From an uncultured Clostridia bacterium (GTDB lineage: Bacteria; Bacillota; Clostridia; TANB77; CAG-508): a stretch of DNA of 39,667 nt. Every line of letters starts with the position of its first letter. Position 1 is the first letter of the stretch. Both the position numbers and the translations under genes were made by a program. Location: the NCBI GenBank assembly GCA_944389395.1, contig CALXME010000011.1:1-39667 (forward strand), in the 5' to 3' direction. A model generated the notes under the pieces. It was not told where the DNA came from and did not search any database. It worked only from the letters and a program-made list of their open reading frames with translations. Below are positions 9,615 to 18,806 of this stretch, in pieces.

Positions 9615-12600
9615 ATGAAAAGTAAAATTTTGAAAGTAAGTGTAATCTTACTATTAATTATAACTATGACAATGGTAAACTTTATCTATATTGGAAAAAC
9701 ATTTATTAGTTATGCAATAGATGACCTTAGTACCAATGTGCAAAATATAAAATTTGGTGCTTATTTTAAAGATGCTAACGAACAAAAAGTAACGCAATTA
9801 CAGCCAATAACTAGAGAAGCTAACCTAATACTAGAAATAGCAGTAGAAAAAGAAGGATATTTTAATGGACAAATAGAATTACAAGAAGCTAACTTTAGAT
9901 TGAAAGAACTAGTAGGAGATAATTCATTTGTCAATAAAATAGAAGGCAATACGATTACTTTAAATCAAATTAATGCAGGTTCTACTGCACAAATAGAAAT
10001 TAAAGTAGAACTAATAAAAGATGAAATATTTGATAGCAATCTTTTTGAAAAAGAAAGTATATTGCAGTTAAAAGGTATTTACAAAGATAGTTCTGAAAAA
10101 GATATTTCTATTGTAGCAGATAGGAATGTTAAACTTGCTTATCCTGCTACAAATATAAATGAAGATAATATTATAAATGAGATGGAAGTCATTACAAATA
10201 AAACAATGACAATTCAAGGAGAAGAAAGAAGAGTTGTACAAGTAGCTCTTAGATTAGGATTAAAAGAAAATAACAATCCTATTGAAACAATAAAAATAGA
10301 AAATAAAGCACCTGCTGTTCAAGACAATTCTTTCCCAGATGTAGTACAAACTGTTCATACAAATATGATTACAAACTGGAAATCTAATACTAACTCTAAT
10401 TCCGAAGGAACAATAACAACAATGGAATTAACAAATGCAATGCAAGATGGAAAAATAATTTGGAAAGAGCAAGGTAAAGAAGAAATTATTTTTACTTATA
10501 TTGCAAAAGCAGGAAATATAATTGATAGCCAAGATATAACAGCAAAAGCAACTATTAGATTTTTTGATGGACAAGAAATAACATTAGATACTAAAACTAC
10601 ATTAGATGCTTCTGTAGAATTAAACAATATATTTGCAACTAAAGTGCAAAACAAAGAAAATCTTATATACAAAGGAAAACTTTATCAAGGAATAGAACGA
10701 GAATTTAAAACAGATACAACAGTATATGTAGATTTAGCAAATGCAAGTGAATATTTAGAAATAAAAGATGAAAATGGTTTTAATACAGATTCTCAAAATA
10801 TAGAAAATATAACACCTGCTAATGTAATATACTTATCTACTGTTTTAAATAAAGAACAATGGTTCAAAGTTTTAGGAGAAAATGGAATAGTTACAGTATT
10901 AGACAAAAATGGAAATACAATTGCAACTATTGATAAAAATACTACAACAGATGAACAAGGAAACATTATTTTAGATTATGGACAAGGTTTAGAAAATATT
11001 GTTTTGAAAACTACAATGCCTATTAATACTGGAAAATTAGAATTAACTCATAATAAAGTATTAAAAAATAATACAAACTTAAATTTAAAACAAATGCCTT
11101 ATTTTATGACAGTAGGATATGTAACAGATAATTTAACAACAAATAGGAAAGTAGAAAAAGAAAATCAAAACGTTGCTGTGGTAGAGTTAAAAGAACCTAA
11201 AACAGAAGCTAGTTTACAAATAAATAAATCAAGTTTAGCTACTACAGTTGCAAATGATTTAGAAATGAAAGTAATATTAAAAACTAATAGTGAAGCTTAT
11301 TCTCTATATCAAAACCCAATAATTACAATTACTTTACCACAAGATGTTGAAACTATAGATTTAACAAAAGTGGAATTATTATATGAAGAAGAACTAAAAA
11401 TAAAATCATATCATGTTGAAGGTAAAAATATTGTTATACAATTAGAAGGACAACAAACAGATTATAAAGAACAAACAGTAGAAGGGGCTCATATTTTTAT
11501 TTATGCAAATGTTACATTAAATGAAAAAGCAGCTACAAAAGATGCACAAATAGTAATGAATTATACAAATCAGAAAGCAAGCCAAACTATTGAAAATATT
11601 GTAGTTCCTATTAAAGTAGAAGCACCTACAGAAATAACAGCAATATATAATATTCCAGAATTAGGTTTAGAAACAATAGGACAAGAAGAAACAAAAATAA
11701 TTTCTTTACCAATAGGAGAAGAAGCAAAACAAATTACTTCTTATATTGAAATTATAAATAATAAACCATCAACTATTAATAATGTTAGTATATTAGGGGT
11801 ATTTCCAACTTCTAGTACAGAAAATACAATATCAAGTAGTATTATAAATGGAATTGAAATTCAAGGAATAGATAATGCAACGGTTTATTATACTGAAAAT
11901 GAAAAAGCAACAATAGATTTAAATAATGCAGAAAACGGATGGTCACAAACAATAACAGTTCCTACAAAAGTAAAAAGATATTTAATAGTAATAGATAAAA
12001 TGGAAACACAAACAAGAATGAGTGCAACATATAAAACACAAATACCAGAAAATTTGGAATATAACCAAAATGCAAAACAATGGTATGAAGTTTCTTATAC
12101 AGATAGTCAAACAATGACACAAAATAAAGCACTTTCTACACAAATAGAAATGACAACAGGAGTAGGTCCAAGAATAGAAGTAGCTTTAACTGGAAAAGTA
12201 GGCTCAGAAACAATACAAAATGATGCTACTGTTATGGCTGGAGAAGTAATAAAATATAAGATAGAAGTTTCTAATACTGGTTCTGAAGCAGTAACAAATG
12301 CTAAAATAACAGCTAATATACCAGAAGGAACTACTTATGTAGAACCAAAGGAAAATTATGAATACACAGGAGCTTCTTACTATAAGGAAACAGATAAAAA
12401 GATTTATGAGGAAACAATCGAAAGTATTCAACCAGGAGAAAAAATAAGTAAAGAATTTGAAGTAAGAGTTAATAAAGACATTGAAGATGGTAAACAAATA
12501 AAGTTAGATGCACAAGTAACAGCAGGAGAAGTTACAAAACAAACAAATACACTACAATATGTTACTAAATCAGGAAATATGAGAGTAAGTGTAAAACGAG

Positions 12601-14558
12601 TTACAGATAGAAGTACATCTCTTTATGCAGGTGGTGTAGTACAATATTTTGCAATTATTGAAAACACTTCTCAAAATGCAATAGAAAATGTGCAAATAAA
12701 AACTAAATTACCAGAAGGTGTAACAGTAGAAAGACTTCAACTAATGACAGGAATGAAAGATCAAGACATTACAGATGATCAACTACATTCTACAACTGAA
12801 CCAGTAAATTTAGAAAAAGAAATTGAAATAACAGAAGATATGTTATTAGAAAATGGAAAAGAAGAAGAAAATCTTCAAACAGAAACTTTAAATTATACAG
12901 ATTCTATTTCTGTAGGTACTTTACAACCAGGAGAAGCAAAAGTATTAAGTTATGATATCGCAATTCAAAAAGAAAACACAGCAAATAATCAACTTCAATT
13001 TTCTGTTGTAGCTATTCAAAATGATAAACAATATCGTTCTAATGAATGGATAGATGAAATTAATCATTTGGATATAGGTCTAGAAATGAATTGTAATATA
13101 ACAGATACTTATATAAAAGCAGGAGATAATTTAGAATATACTATAAAAGTAAAAAATAATTCTCCAGTAAGAACACAAGGTTTAGTTATTTCTGATGAAA
13201 TACCAGAGGAATTAACAATAGAAAAAATAATAAAAAATGGAGAAGAAATTAGTTTACCAGAAACAAATTCTATTCAAATGGATATTACAATAGAACCTTC
13301 TCAGGAAAGCATTATTCAAATTCAAACTGTAGTAGATTATGATGAAACTCAAGAAGAGGCAGTTTCTATTGTAAACCGTGCAAGTGCTATAGTGTATGGA
13401 GAAACTGTAGCAACAACCTCAGAATTAACACATATTATAGAACCTGTAACAGAACAAGGTGATGATAATAATAATAATAATGATGTTCCTGATAATAATA
13501 CTGCTACAGGAAATCGTATTATAAGTGGTGTTGCTTGGTACGATGAAAATGCAAATGGTATTAAAGAAGACAATGAAACATTGTTAAGTGGAATTATTGT
13601 TAAATTATTAAATGTAGAAACAAATCAATTTGTAAAAGATGAAAATGGAAACATTTTACAAGCAAGCACAGATGAAAAAGGAATTTACACTTTAAACCAT
13701 ATAGGAAATGGCAAATATGTTGTGATTTTTGAATATGATACTTCTAAATATACTTTAACAAAATACCAAGTAGAAGGAAGTAATGACACAAACAACTCTA
13801 AAGTAATGATAAATACTTTAACTGTAGATGGAACAGAACAACAAGTAGCTTCTACAGATATTATAGATATACAAAATAGTAATATTGCTAATATAAATGT
13901 TGGATTTATACCATTGAAAAATTTTGATATGAAATTAGATAAATATGTTTCAAAAATTATGATTCAAAATAGTCAAGGTACTACAGTAAAAGAATATCAA
14001 GATGAAACAATGGCAAAAGTTGAATTAGACGGAAAAGTTTTAAATGGTACAACAGTTATAATAGAATACCAAATTAAAGTTTCTAATGTGGGAGAAATTC
14101 CAGGATATGTTAAGAAAATAGCAGATTATATACCAAATGATTTAAGCTTTAGTTCAGAAATGAATAAAGATTGGTATTTGTCAGGCGAAAATACATTATA
14201 TAATACAAGTCTTGCTAATACTAAGATAGAAGCAGGAGAAACCAAAACAATTACTTTAACATTAACAAAAGCAATGACAGAAAACAATGTTGGTCTTGTT
14301 AATAATACTGCTGAAATCGCAGATAGTTACAATGAATTAGGTTTAGCAGATAGTAATTCTACACCAGCTAATAAAGTACAAGGAGAAAATGATATGGGAG
14401 TAGCAAATGTTATTATTGGTATTAAGACTGGTGAAATTATATTATATTCTTCTTTAATCGGATTCGTAATTGTAATTTTAGGTGCAACTATAATTGTTTT
14501 ACAAAACAAGAAGATGAAAGCAGAACAAAATAAAAGAAAAATAGACAAAATTTCTTAG
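9615..14558 (+). CDS. Giant surface protein A1 (DUF11/SdrD-B stalk, C-terminal membrane anchor)
   Basis: A 1647-aa secreted, membrane-anchored protein. The signal segment is at about 5-33. An N-terminal region of about 800 residues shares blocks with the paralogue at 18807, such as IYKGKLYQGI and ASLQINKS. Three DUF11-like immunoglobulin-type repeats start near 850, 986 and 1151, each with the pattern Y-x-I-x-N-T/S and xxxIPEG/LPEG. An Asp/Asn-rich hinge (about 1283-1296) leads to an SdrD-B-like domain near 1300 (SGVAWYDENANGIKEDNE), then a domain starting MKLDKYVSKI (about 1440). The transmembrane helix is at about 1605-1630, with a Lys-rich tail. No LPXTG motif is seen. The likely role is adhesion or surface structure; the ligand is unknown. 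Gene B1 begins 21 bases downstream. Confidence 0.82.
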   Translation: MKSKILKVSVILLLIITMTMVNFIYIGKTFISYAIDDLSTNVQNIKFGAYFKDANEQKVTQLQPITREANLILEIAVEKEGYFNGQIELQEANFRLKELVGDNSFVNKIEGNTITLNQINAGSTAQIEIKVELIKDEIFDSNLFEKESILQLKGIYKDSSEKDISIVADRNVKLAYPATNINEDNIINEMEVITNKTMTIQGEERRVVQVALRLGLKENNNPIETIKIENKAPAVQDNSFPDVVQTVHTNMITNWKSNTNSNSEGTITTMELTNAMQDGKIIWKEQGKEEIIFTYIAKAGNIIDSQDITAKATIRFFDGQEITLDTKTTLDASVELNNIFATKVQNKENLIYKGKLYQGIEREFKTDTTVYVDLANASEYLEIKDENGFNTDSQNIENITPANVIYLSTVLNKEQWFKVLGENGIVTVLDKNGNTIATIDKNTTTDEQGNIILDYGQGLENIVLKTTMPINTGKLELTHNKVLKNNTNLNLKQMPYFMTVGYVTDNLTTNRKVEKENQNVAVVELKEPKTEASLQINKSSLATTVANDLEMKVILKTNSEAYSLYQNPIITITLPQDVETIDLTKVELLYEEELKIKSYHVEGKNIVIQLEGQQTDYKEQTVEGAHIFIYANVTLNEKAATKDAQIVMNYTNQKASQTIENIVVPIKVEAPTEITAIYNIPELGLETIGQEETKIISLPIGEEAKQITSYIEIINNKPSTINNVSILGVFPTSSTENTISSSIINGIEIQGIDNATVYYTENEKATIDLNNAENGWSQTITVPTKVKRYLIVIDKMETQTRMSATYKTQIPENLEYNQNAKQWYEVSYTDSQTMTQNKALSTQIEMTTGVGPRIEVALTGKVGSETIQNDATVMAGEVIKYKIEVSNTGSEAVTNAKITANIPEGTTYVEPKENYEYTGASYYKETDKKIYEETIESIQPGEKISKEFEVRVNKDIEDGKQIKLDAQVTAGEVTKQTNTLQYVTKSGNMRVSVKRVTDRSTSLYAGGVVQYFAIIENTSQNAIENVQIKTKLPEGVTVERLQLMTGMKDQDITDDQLHSTTEPVNLEKEIEITEDMLLENGKEEENLQTETLNYTDSISVGTLQPGEAKVLSYDIAIQKENTANNQLQFSVVAIQNDKQYRSNEWIDEINHLDIGLEMNCNITDTYIKAGDNLEYTIKVKNNSPVRTQGLVISDEIPEELTIEKIIKNGEEISLPETNSIQMDITIEPSQESIIQIQTVVDYDETQEEAVSIVNRASAIVYGETVATTSELTHIIEPVTEQGDDNNNNNDVPDNNTATGNRIISGVAWYDENANGIKEDNETLLSGIIVKLLNVETNQFVKDENGNILQASTDEKGIYTLNHIGNGKYVVIFEYDTSKYTLTKYQVEGSNDTNNSKVMINTLTVDGTEQQVASTDIIDIQNSNIANINVGFIPLKNFDMKLDKYVSKIMIQNSQGTTVKEYQDETMAKVELDGKVLNGTTVIIEYQIKVSNVGEIPGYVKKIADYIPNDLSFSSEMNKDWYLSGENTLYNTSLANTKIEAGETKTITLTLTKAMTENNVGLVNNTAEIADSYNELGLADSNSTPANKVQGENDMGVANVIIGIKTGEIILYSSLIGFVIVILGATIIVLQNKKMKAEQNKRKIDKIS

Positions 14559-14578
14559 GGAAAGGAGGGAGAAGAAGG

Positions 14579-17500
14579 ATGGTAAAAATAAAAAAATATG
14601 TATGTATGATATTAATAGTAATTGCTTCTATTTTAGGATTTAGTACTATATCAAAAGGATATGAAGTAGGACAAGAAATAGGAGTTAGCTATTGGCAATA
14701 TGAAGCCAGCAATAATATATTTTGTTTAGAACATGGGCAAAATTTAGTAGATACGGTTTATTATAAAATTATTTCTCATGTAAAAATCGATGGAAACCAA
14801 TCTACAGACCATGAAGGTAAGACAATTAATAGTTGGTATAATGCTAAAATGGCGGGAATTCTTGCAAGTGATTCTAATAAAGAAGAAAAGAAAAATGCTA
14901 TTTGGAATTTTGGTTATACATGGATGCAAAAAATAGGAAGACGACATGCAGGCTTATATTCTGGATTTGCTTCTAACACAACAGGTTCACCTACATCATT
15001 AGACCAAGAATCTACAGATTATGCAAATTCTATTAAAGAACAAAATTTAAAAATTACAGATAAAACAGATAAAAGTAAAATCAAAATAAGTAGTTTTACA
15101 GAAGGTAATACAAATTATCTTAGAGTAGGACCTTTCAAATGGGAATATGATGGAGATTTAAAAAATCTTTCTGTATATGATCAAGATGGAAAAACTATTT
15201 CTAATGTAAAGATAGGTTCTTATAAAGGAAATAAACTACAATGGGGCGGTGTAGAAAGAATTATTTCAAATAAAGGATTTTACATTGCTTTCCCATCAAA
15301 TAGAGGAGTTAACAAAATTACTAAAATTTCAGCTTCTGTAACAACAAAAGTAAAAACTGTAGACATGTGGTTTTTAGAAGCTAAAAATGCAGCAAATCAA
15401 AATTTAATGATTGTAAAACCAGGAACTACAGAAAAAAATGTAAATACAGATTTACCATATGACATTTTATTACAAGGTAACTTAAAAGTTATCAAAGTAG
15501 ACGCAAATTCTAATGAAATCAAACTAGAAGGTGTAGGCTTTTATATTCAAAACAAAGAAAGTGGTAAATATGTTAAACAAAATGAAGATAAAACCATAAG
15601 TTATGTAGATGACAAAACACAAGCAACAGAATTTATTACAAATCAAAACGGAGAGATTTTGATAGAGAACTTATTAGTAGGAACTTATACAGCTTATGAA
15701 ACTAAAAATCCAAATTACGGATATGAAATTATAACAGATGGTATTTCTCATGATGTTGTAGCAGATAAAACAGAAGAAATTAAAATTACAAATAAAAAAG
15801 CATATATTAAGCTTTCTGGTTATGTATGGGAAGACATTATTGATGGAAAACAGGCTTATCGAAATGATTTATATCAAAATGGAGTAGGAGATACTCAAGA
15901 TAAATTAGTGCAAGGAATAACAGTAAGATTAAAAGATAAATCTGGAAAAGTCATAAAAGAAACACAAACAGATAGTAAAGGAGCATATTTATTTACTGAT
16001 GTATTAATTGAACAATTATCAAACTATTATATTGAATTTGAATATGATGGTTTAACATACCAACCTGTAACTCCACATTTAGATAAGGACAATGGTTCTA
16101 AAGCAGATGAAGCAAAAGCAGATAGAGTAGCTTTTAATAATAAATTTGCAGAAATTCAAGGAACTGGCGAAACAACAGGAATTGCTTTAGATGCTTCTGG
16201 AAATAAAACTTATGATTTAAATTATATTAAAGATAAATCTGCATATACATCTACTTTTGTAAAAGAACCTCAAAAATATATAATAGTGGCAACTACTACA
16301 AATGCAGGATATGATTTAGCAAGTCAATATACAGGTAAAGAAGATGAAATTAAAAATATAAATTTAGGTATTTATGAAAGAGAAAAACCAGATTTAGCAG
16401 TAATGAAAGATGTTCAAAATGCTAAAGTTACTATAAATGGATATGAACACACTTATCAATATGAGCAAAGATTCCAAAATCAAGGAGAATATGGTGATGG
16501 ATTTAATGTAGGTGTAAAATTCGGTAATAAATATGGTACTATGACATATACGAGAGCAATTTATAAATCTGATATAGAATATAAACCACAAGATGCAAGT
16601 AAAGAATTAAAAGTATATATCACTTATCACATAAAAATAGGAAATCAATCTACAAATCTATCAGGAAGAGCAAATAGTATTATAGATTACTTTGATGCAA
16701 GATATAATATTACTAAAGTAGGTAATGGTTTAGACGAAAATGGAAATATTACAGGTGAATTAAAATATTCACAACCTGAAAATTATAACGCAGATTATAA
16801 AAAAGTAATTATATATAATACACAAATAGTAGAGGCACAAAAAGTACAAGATATTTATATTCAATTTGAGTTAAATAGAGATGCAGTTTTAGCTGTTATG
16901 AATGACCAAGAAACATTAGATAATGTTGTTGAAATGAATTCTTATACAAGTTTTGATAGAGATGGAAATATTTATGCAGGAATAGACTTAGACTCAAACC
17001 CAGCTAATACTGTTCCAGGAGATAAAACAACTTATGAAGATGATACAGATTCTGCACCAGCATTAAAATTGGAATTGACAAATGATAGAGAATTAACAGG
17101 AAAAGTTTTCTTAGATGAAACAAATCCAGAATTATTAACAGCACAAGTAAGAGAAGGTGATGGAGAATATAAAGAGGGAGAAAAAGGTATTAGTGGTGTA
17201 GCAGTTACTTTAAAAAATACAGCTGGAGATATTGCACAAATTTATGATGAATCAACACAACAATGGATAGAAGCAAAAGACATCATAACAGATGAAAATG
17301 GAGATTTTGCAATTAGAGGTTATGTACCAGACGAATACATTTTAACATACACTTGGGGAGATGATACCTATACAATCCAAAACTATAAAGGAACAATTTA
17401 TAAAGATAAAGAAAGAGCTAATAATCCAGAATGGTATAAAACAGAAACACCAAGATATTCAGATGCAATGGATGAATGGGAATTAAGAAATCAAATAGAC

Positions 17501-18493
17501 AAGCAAACAGCAACAGGTGTAATAGAAGGAGAAACATTAATTACTAAAATGAATTCAAATACTCCAATGATGAGATTTGGTGTAGAATATGAAAGTACAA
17601 TTACAGATAATAGCTTAGAATATGAACTTGATGAAAATGGAAATATTAAGAAAGACGAAAATGGATATGTTGTTAGAAAAGATTCTTTCTTATACAGAGT
17701 GAAAAATATAGACTTTGGAATTGTAGAAAGACCAAGACAAGAATTAAAATTAGACAAACATGTTAAAAACGTAAAAATAGTATTACAAAATGGTTCAGTT
17801 TTATTAGATGCAACAATTAATGAAGAAGGAAAACTAGAAGGACAGATTGATGGTGTTACAGGAGGACCAGAATTAGGATATGTAAAAGCAGAAGTAGATA
17901 GTGAAATACTTCAACAATCACATATTGAAATTACTTACGAAATAGTAGCAACTAATGCAAGTGAATATGACTATGTTTCTGAAAATGGTGAATATTACTT
18001 CTACGGAAAAGAACAAGCAGGAGAAAATATAGGCGAATTAATAAAATTAGAAGTAGGAGAATTGAGAGATTATTTAGACGAAACAGCCGTATTTAAAGAT
18101 GAGCAAGATGGTATTTGGCAAATTGATACAGAAGATAATTCTGTAGAAGGTAGAAATGCATTTGTTACACAAACACTTAGTGGAAAGGCTTTAGCACCAA
18201 CAGAACAAGCAAATGTAGAAATAACAGCTACTAGAGAATTAGCAAATGCAGATGAAATAGAATTCAATAACTTGGCAGTAGTTACTAAATTAAAAATAAC
18301 ATATACACATGATGTACCAGAATTTTACGGACCAAAATTAACACCACCAGAAGATCCGGCAGAACCAGTTACAGTAACACCACCTACAGGTGGAAATCAA
18401 AATTATTTAATACCAATTTCTATTGGATTAAGTACATTGGTAATTTTAGGTGCAGGTGTATGGCTAATAAAGAAAAAGGTTTTAAATAAATAA
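14579..18493 (+). CDS. Giant surface protein B1 (degenerate thioester-like head, CnaB/SpaA repeats)
   Basis: A 1304-aa protein with a signal segment (about 5-27). The head has FCLEHG (C49) and KKNAIW (103-108), resembling Cys-Gln thioester adhesin domains except that Lys105 stands where the thioester Gln should be. Then come a SpaA-like prealbumin fold (about 300-400, with Lys in VIKVD and AYETKNP), a Cna-B/SdrD-B domain (about 411, SGYVWEDIIDGKQAYRN), a long middle region, a second SdrD-B-like domain (about 838, TGKVFLDETNPELL), and a shared QELKLDKHVKNVKIVLQNG domain (about 1054). It ends in PPTGG, a membrane helix (about 1275-1297) and KKK. PPTGG could be a non-canonical sortase signal. 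It is co-transcribed with A1; AAAGGAGGG precedes ATG 14579. Confidence 0.8.
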   Translation: MVKIKKYVCMILIVIASILGFSTISKGYEVGQEIGVSYWQYEASNNIFCLEHGQNLVDTVYYKIISHVKIDGNQSTDHEGKTINSWYNAKMAGILASDSNKEEKKNAIWNFGYTWMQKIGRRHAGLYSGFASNTTGSPTSLDQESTDYANSIKEQNLKITDKTDKSKIKISSFTEGNTNYLRVGPFKWEYDGDLKNLSVYDQDGKTISNVKIGSYKGNKLQWGGVERIISNKGFYIAFPSNRGVNKITKISASVTTKVKTVDMWFLEAKNAANQNLMIVKPGTTEKNVNTDLPYDILLQGNLKVIKVDANSNEIKLEGVGFYIQNKESGKYVKQNEDKTISYVDDKTQATEFITNQNGEILIENLLVGTYTAYETKNPNYGYEIITDGISHDVVADKTEEIKITNKKAYIKLSGYVWEDIIDGKQAYRNDLYQNGVGDTQDKLVQGITVRLKDKSGKVIKETQTDSKGAYLFTDVLIEQLSNYYIEFEYDGLTYQPVTPHLDKDNGSKADEAKADRVAFNNKFAEIQGTGETTGIALDASGNKTYDLNYIKDKSAYTSTFVKEPQKYIIVATTTNAGYDLASQYTGKEDEIKNINLGIYEREKPDLAVMKDVQNAKVTINGYEHTYQYEQRFQNQGEYGDGFNVGVKFGNKYGTMTYTRAIYKSDIEYKPQDASKELKVYITYHIKIGNQSTNLSGRANSIIDYFDARYNITKVGNGLDENGNITGELKYSQPENYNADYKKVIIYNTQIVEAQKVQDIYIQFELNRDAVLAVMNDQETLDNVVEMNSYTSFDRDGNIYAGIDLDSNPANTVPGDKTTYEDDTDSAPALKLELTNDRELTGKVFLDETNPELLTAQVREGDGEYKEGEKGISGVAVTLKNTAGDIAQIYDESTQQWIEAKDIITDENGDFAIRGYVPDEYILTYTWGDDTYTIQNYKGTIYKDKERANNPEWYKTETPRYSDAMDEWELRNQIDKQTATGVIEGETLITKMNSNTPMMRFGVEYESTITDNSLEYELDENGNIKKDENGYVVRKDSFLYRVKNIDFGIVERPRQELKLDKHVKNVKIVLQNGSVLLDATINEEGKLEGQIDGVTGGPELGYVKAEVDSEILQQSHIEITYEIVATNASEYDYVSENGEYYFYGKEQAGENIGELIKLEVGELRDYLDETAVFKDEQDGIWQIDTEDNSVEGRNAFVTQTLSGKALAPTEQANVEITATRELANADEIEFNNLAVVTKLKITYTHDVPEFYGPKLTPPEDPAEPVTVTPPTGGNQNYLIPISIGLSTLVILGAGVWLIKKKVLNK

Positions 18494-18498
18494 TACTC

Positions 18499-18538
18499 AA
18501 AAAAGCATTTTTAGAAGAAATTCTAAAGATGCTTTTTT
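18499..18538 (+). terminator. Terminator of surface cassette 1
   Basis: A 17-bp stem (18499-18515 with 18522-18538, one T-G wobble), a 6-nt loop, and six T on the 3' side. It lies 6 bases after the B1 stop. Confidence 0.9.
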
Positions 18539-18741
18539 AGTATATATGGAATTTTGTATAAATATTACGGCAATCAGTATTTGCTATTATAAAAAAAGAA
18601 TATTATATATGTGTAAAAAAAATTGTTACAAATTTTTAAAATAAATTTAATAAAAATGTGATTACCCTTTTTAGAAGTGAAATCCGTAATGATAATTAAC
18701 AATAATGTTTGTAATATTTTCTATATTTAAAATATGAGGTG

Positions 18742-18770
18742 TTTTTTGTATTATAAAAGGATGCTATAAT
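18742..18770 (+). promoter_or_regulatory. Extended -10 promoter of surface cassette 2
   Basis: TGCTATAAT at 18762-18770 is an extended -10 box. At the 17-bp position upstream (18742-18747) there is only a T-run, a poor -35. The contrast with the strong -35/-10 pair of cassette 1 suggests the two cassettes may be differently controlled. Confidence 0.55.
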
Positions 18771-18806
18771 TTAAAATAGAAATAATGTCGAAGAAGGAGA
18801 ACTGGT

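Larger units (their letters stand above)
18494..18806. other. Intergenic region between the two surface cassettes
   Basis: A 313-bp gap holding the terminator of cassette 1 (18499-18538) and the promoter of cassette 2 (ending 18770). The roughly 200 bp between them are AT-rich, without an open frame, riboswitch or repeat that I can recognise. Confidence 0.6.

Noticed and set aside
12204..12497. Minus-strand open frames inside the large surface genes (also at 25765, 22061 and others)
   Set aside because: They are low-complexity shadows of the A-rich coding strand (Phe/Leu/Ser-rich), without ribosome binding sites or family similarity.
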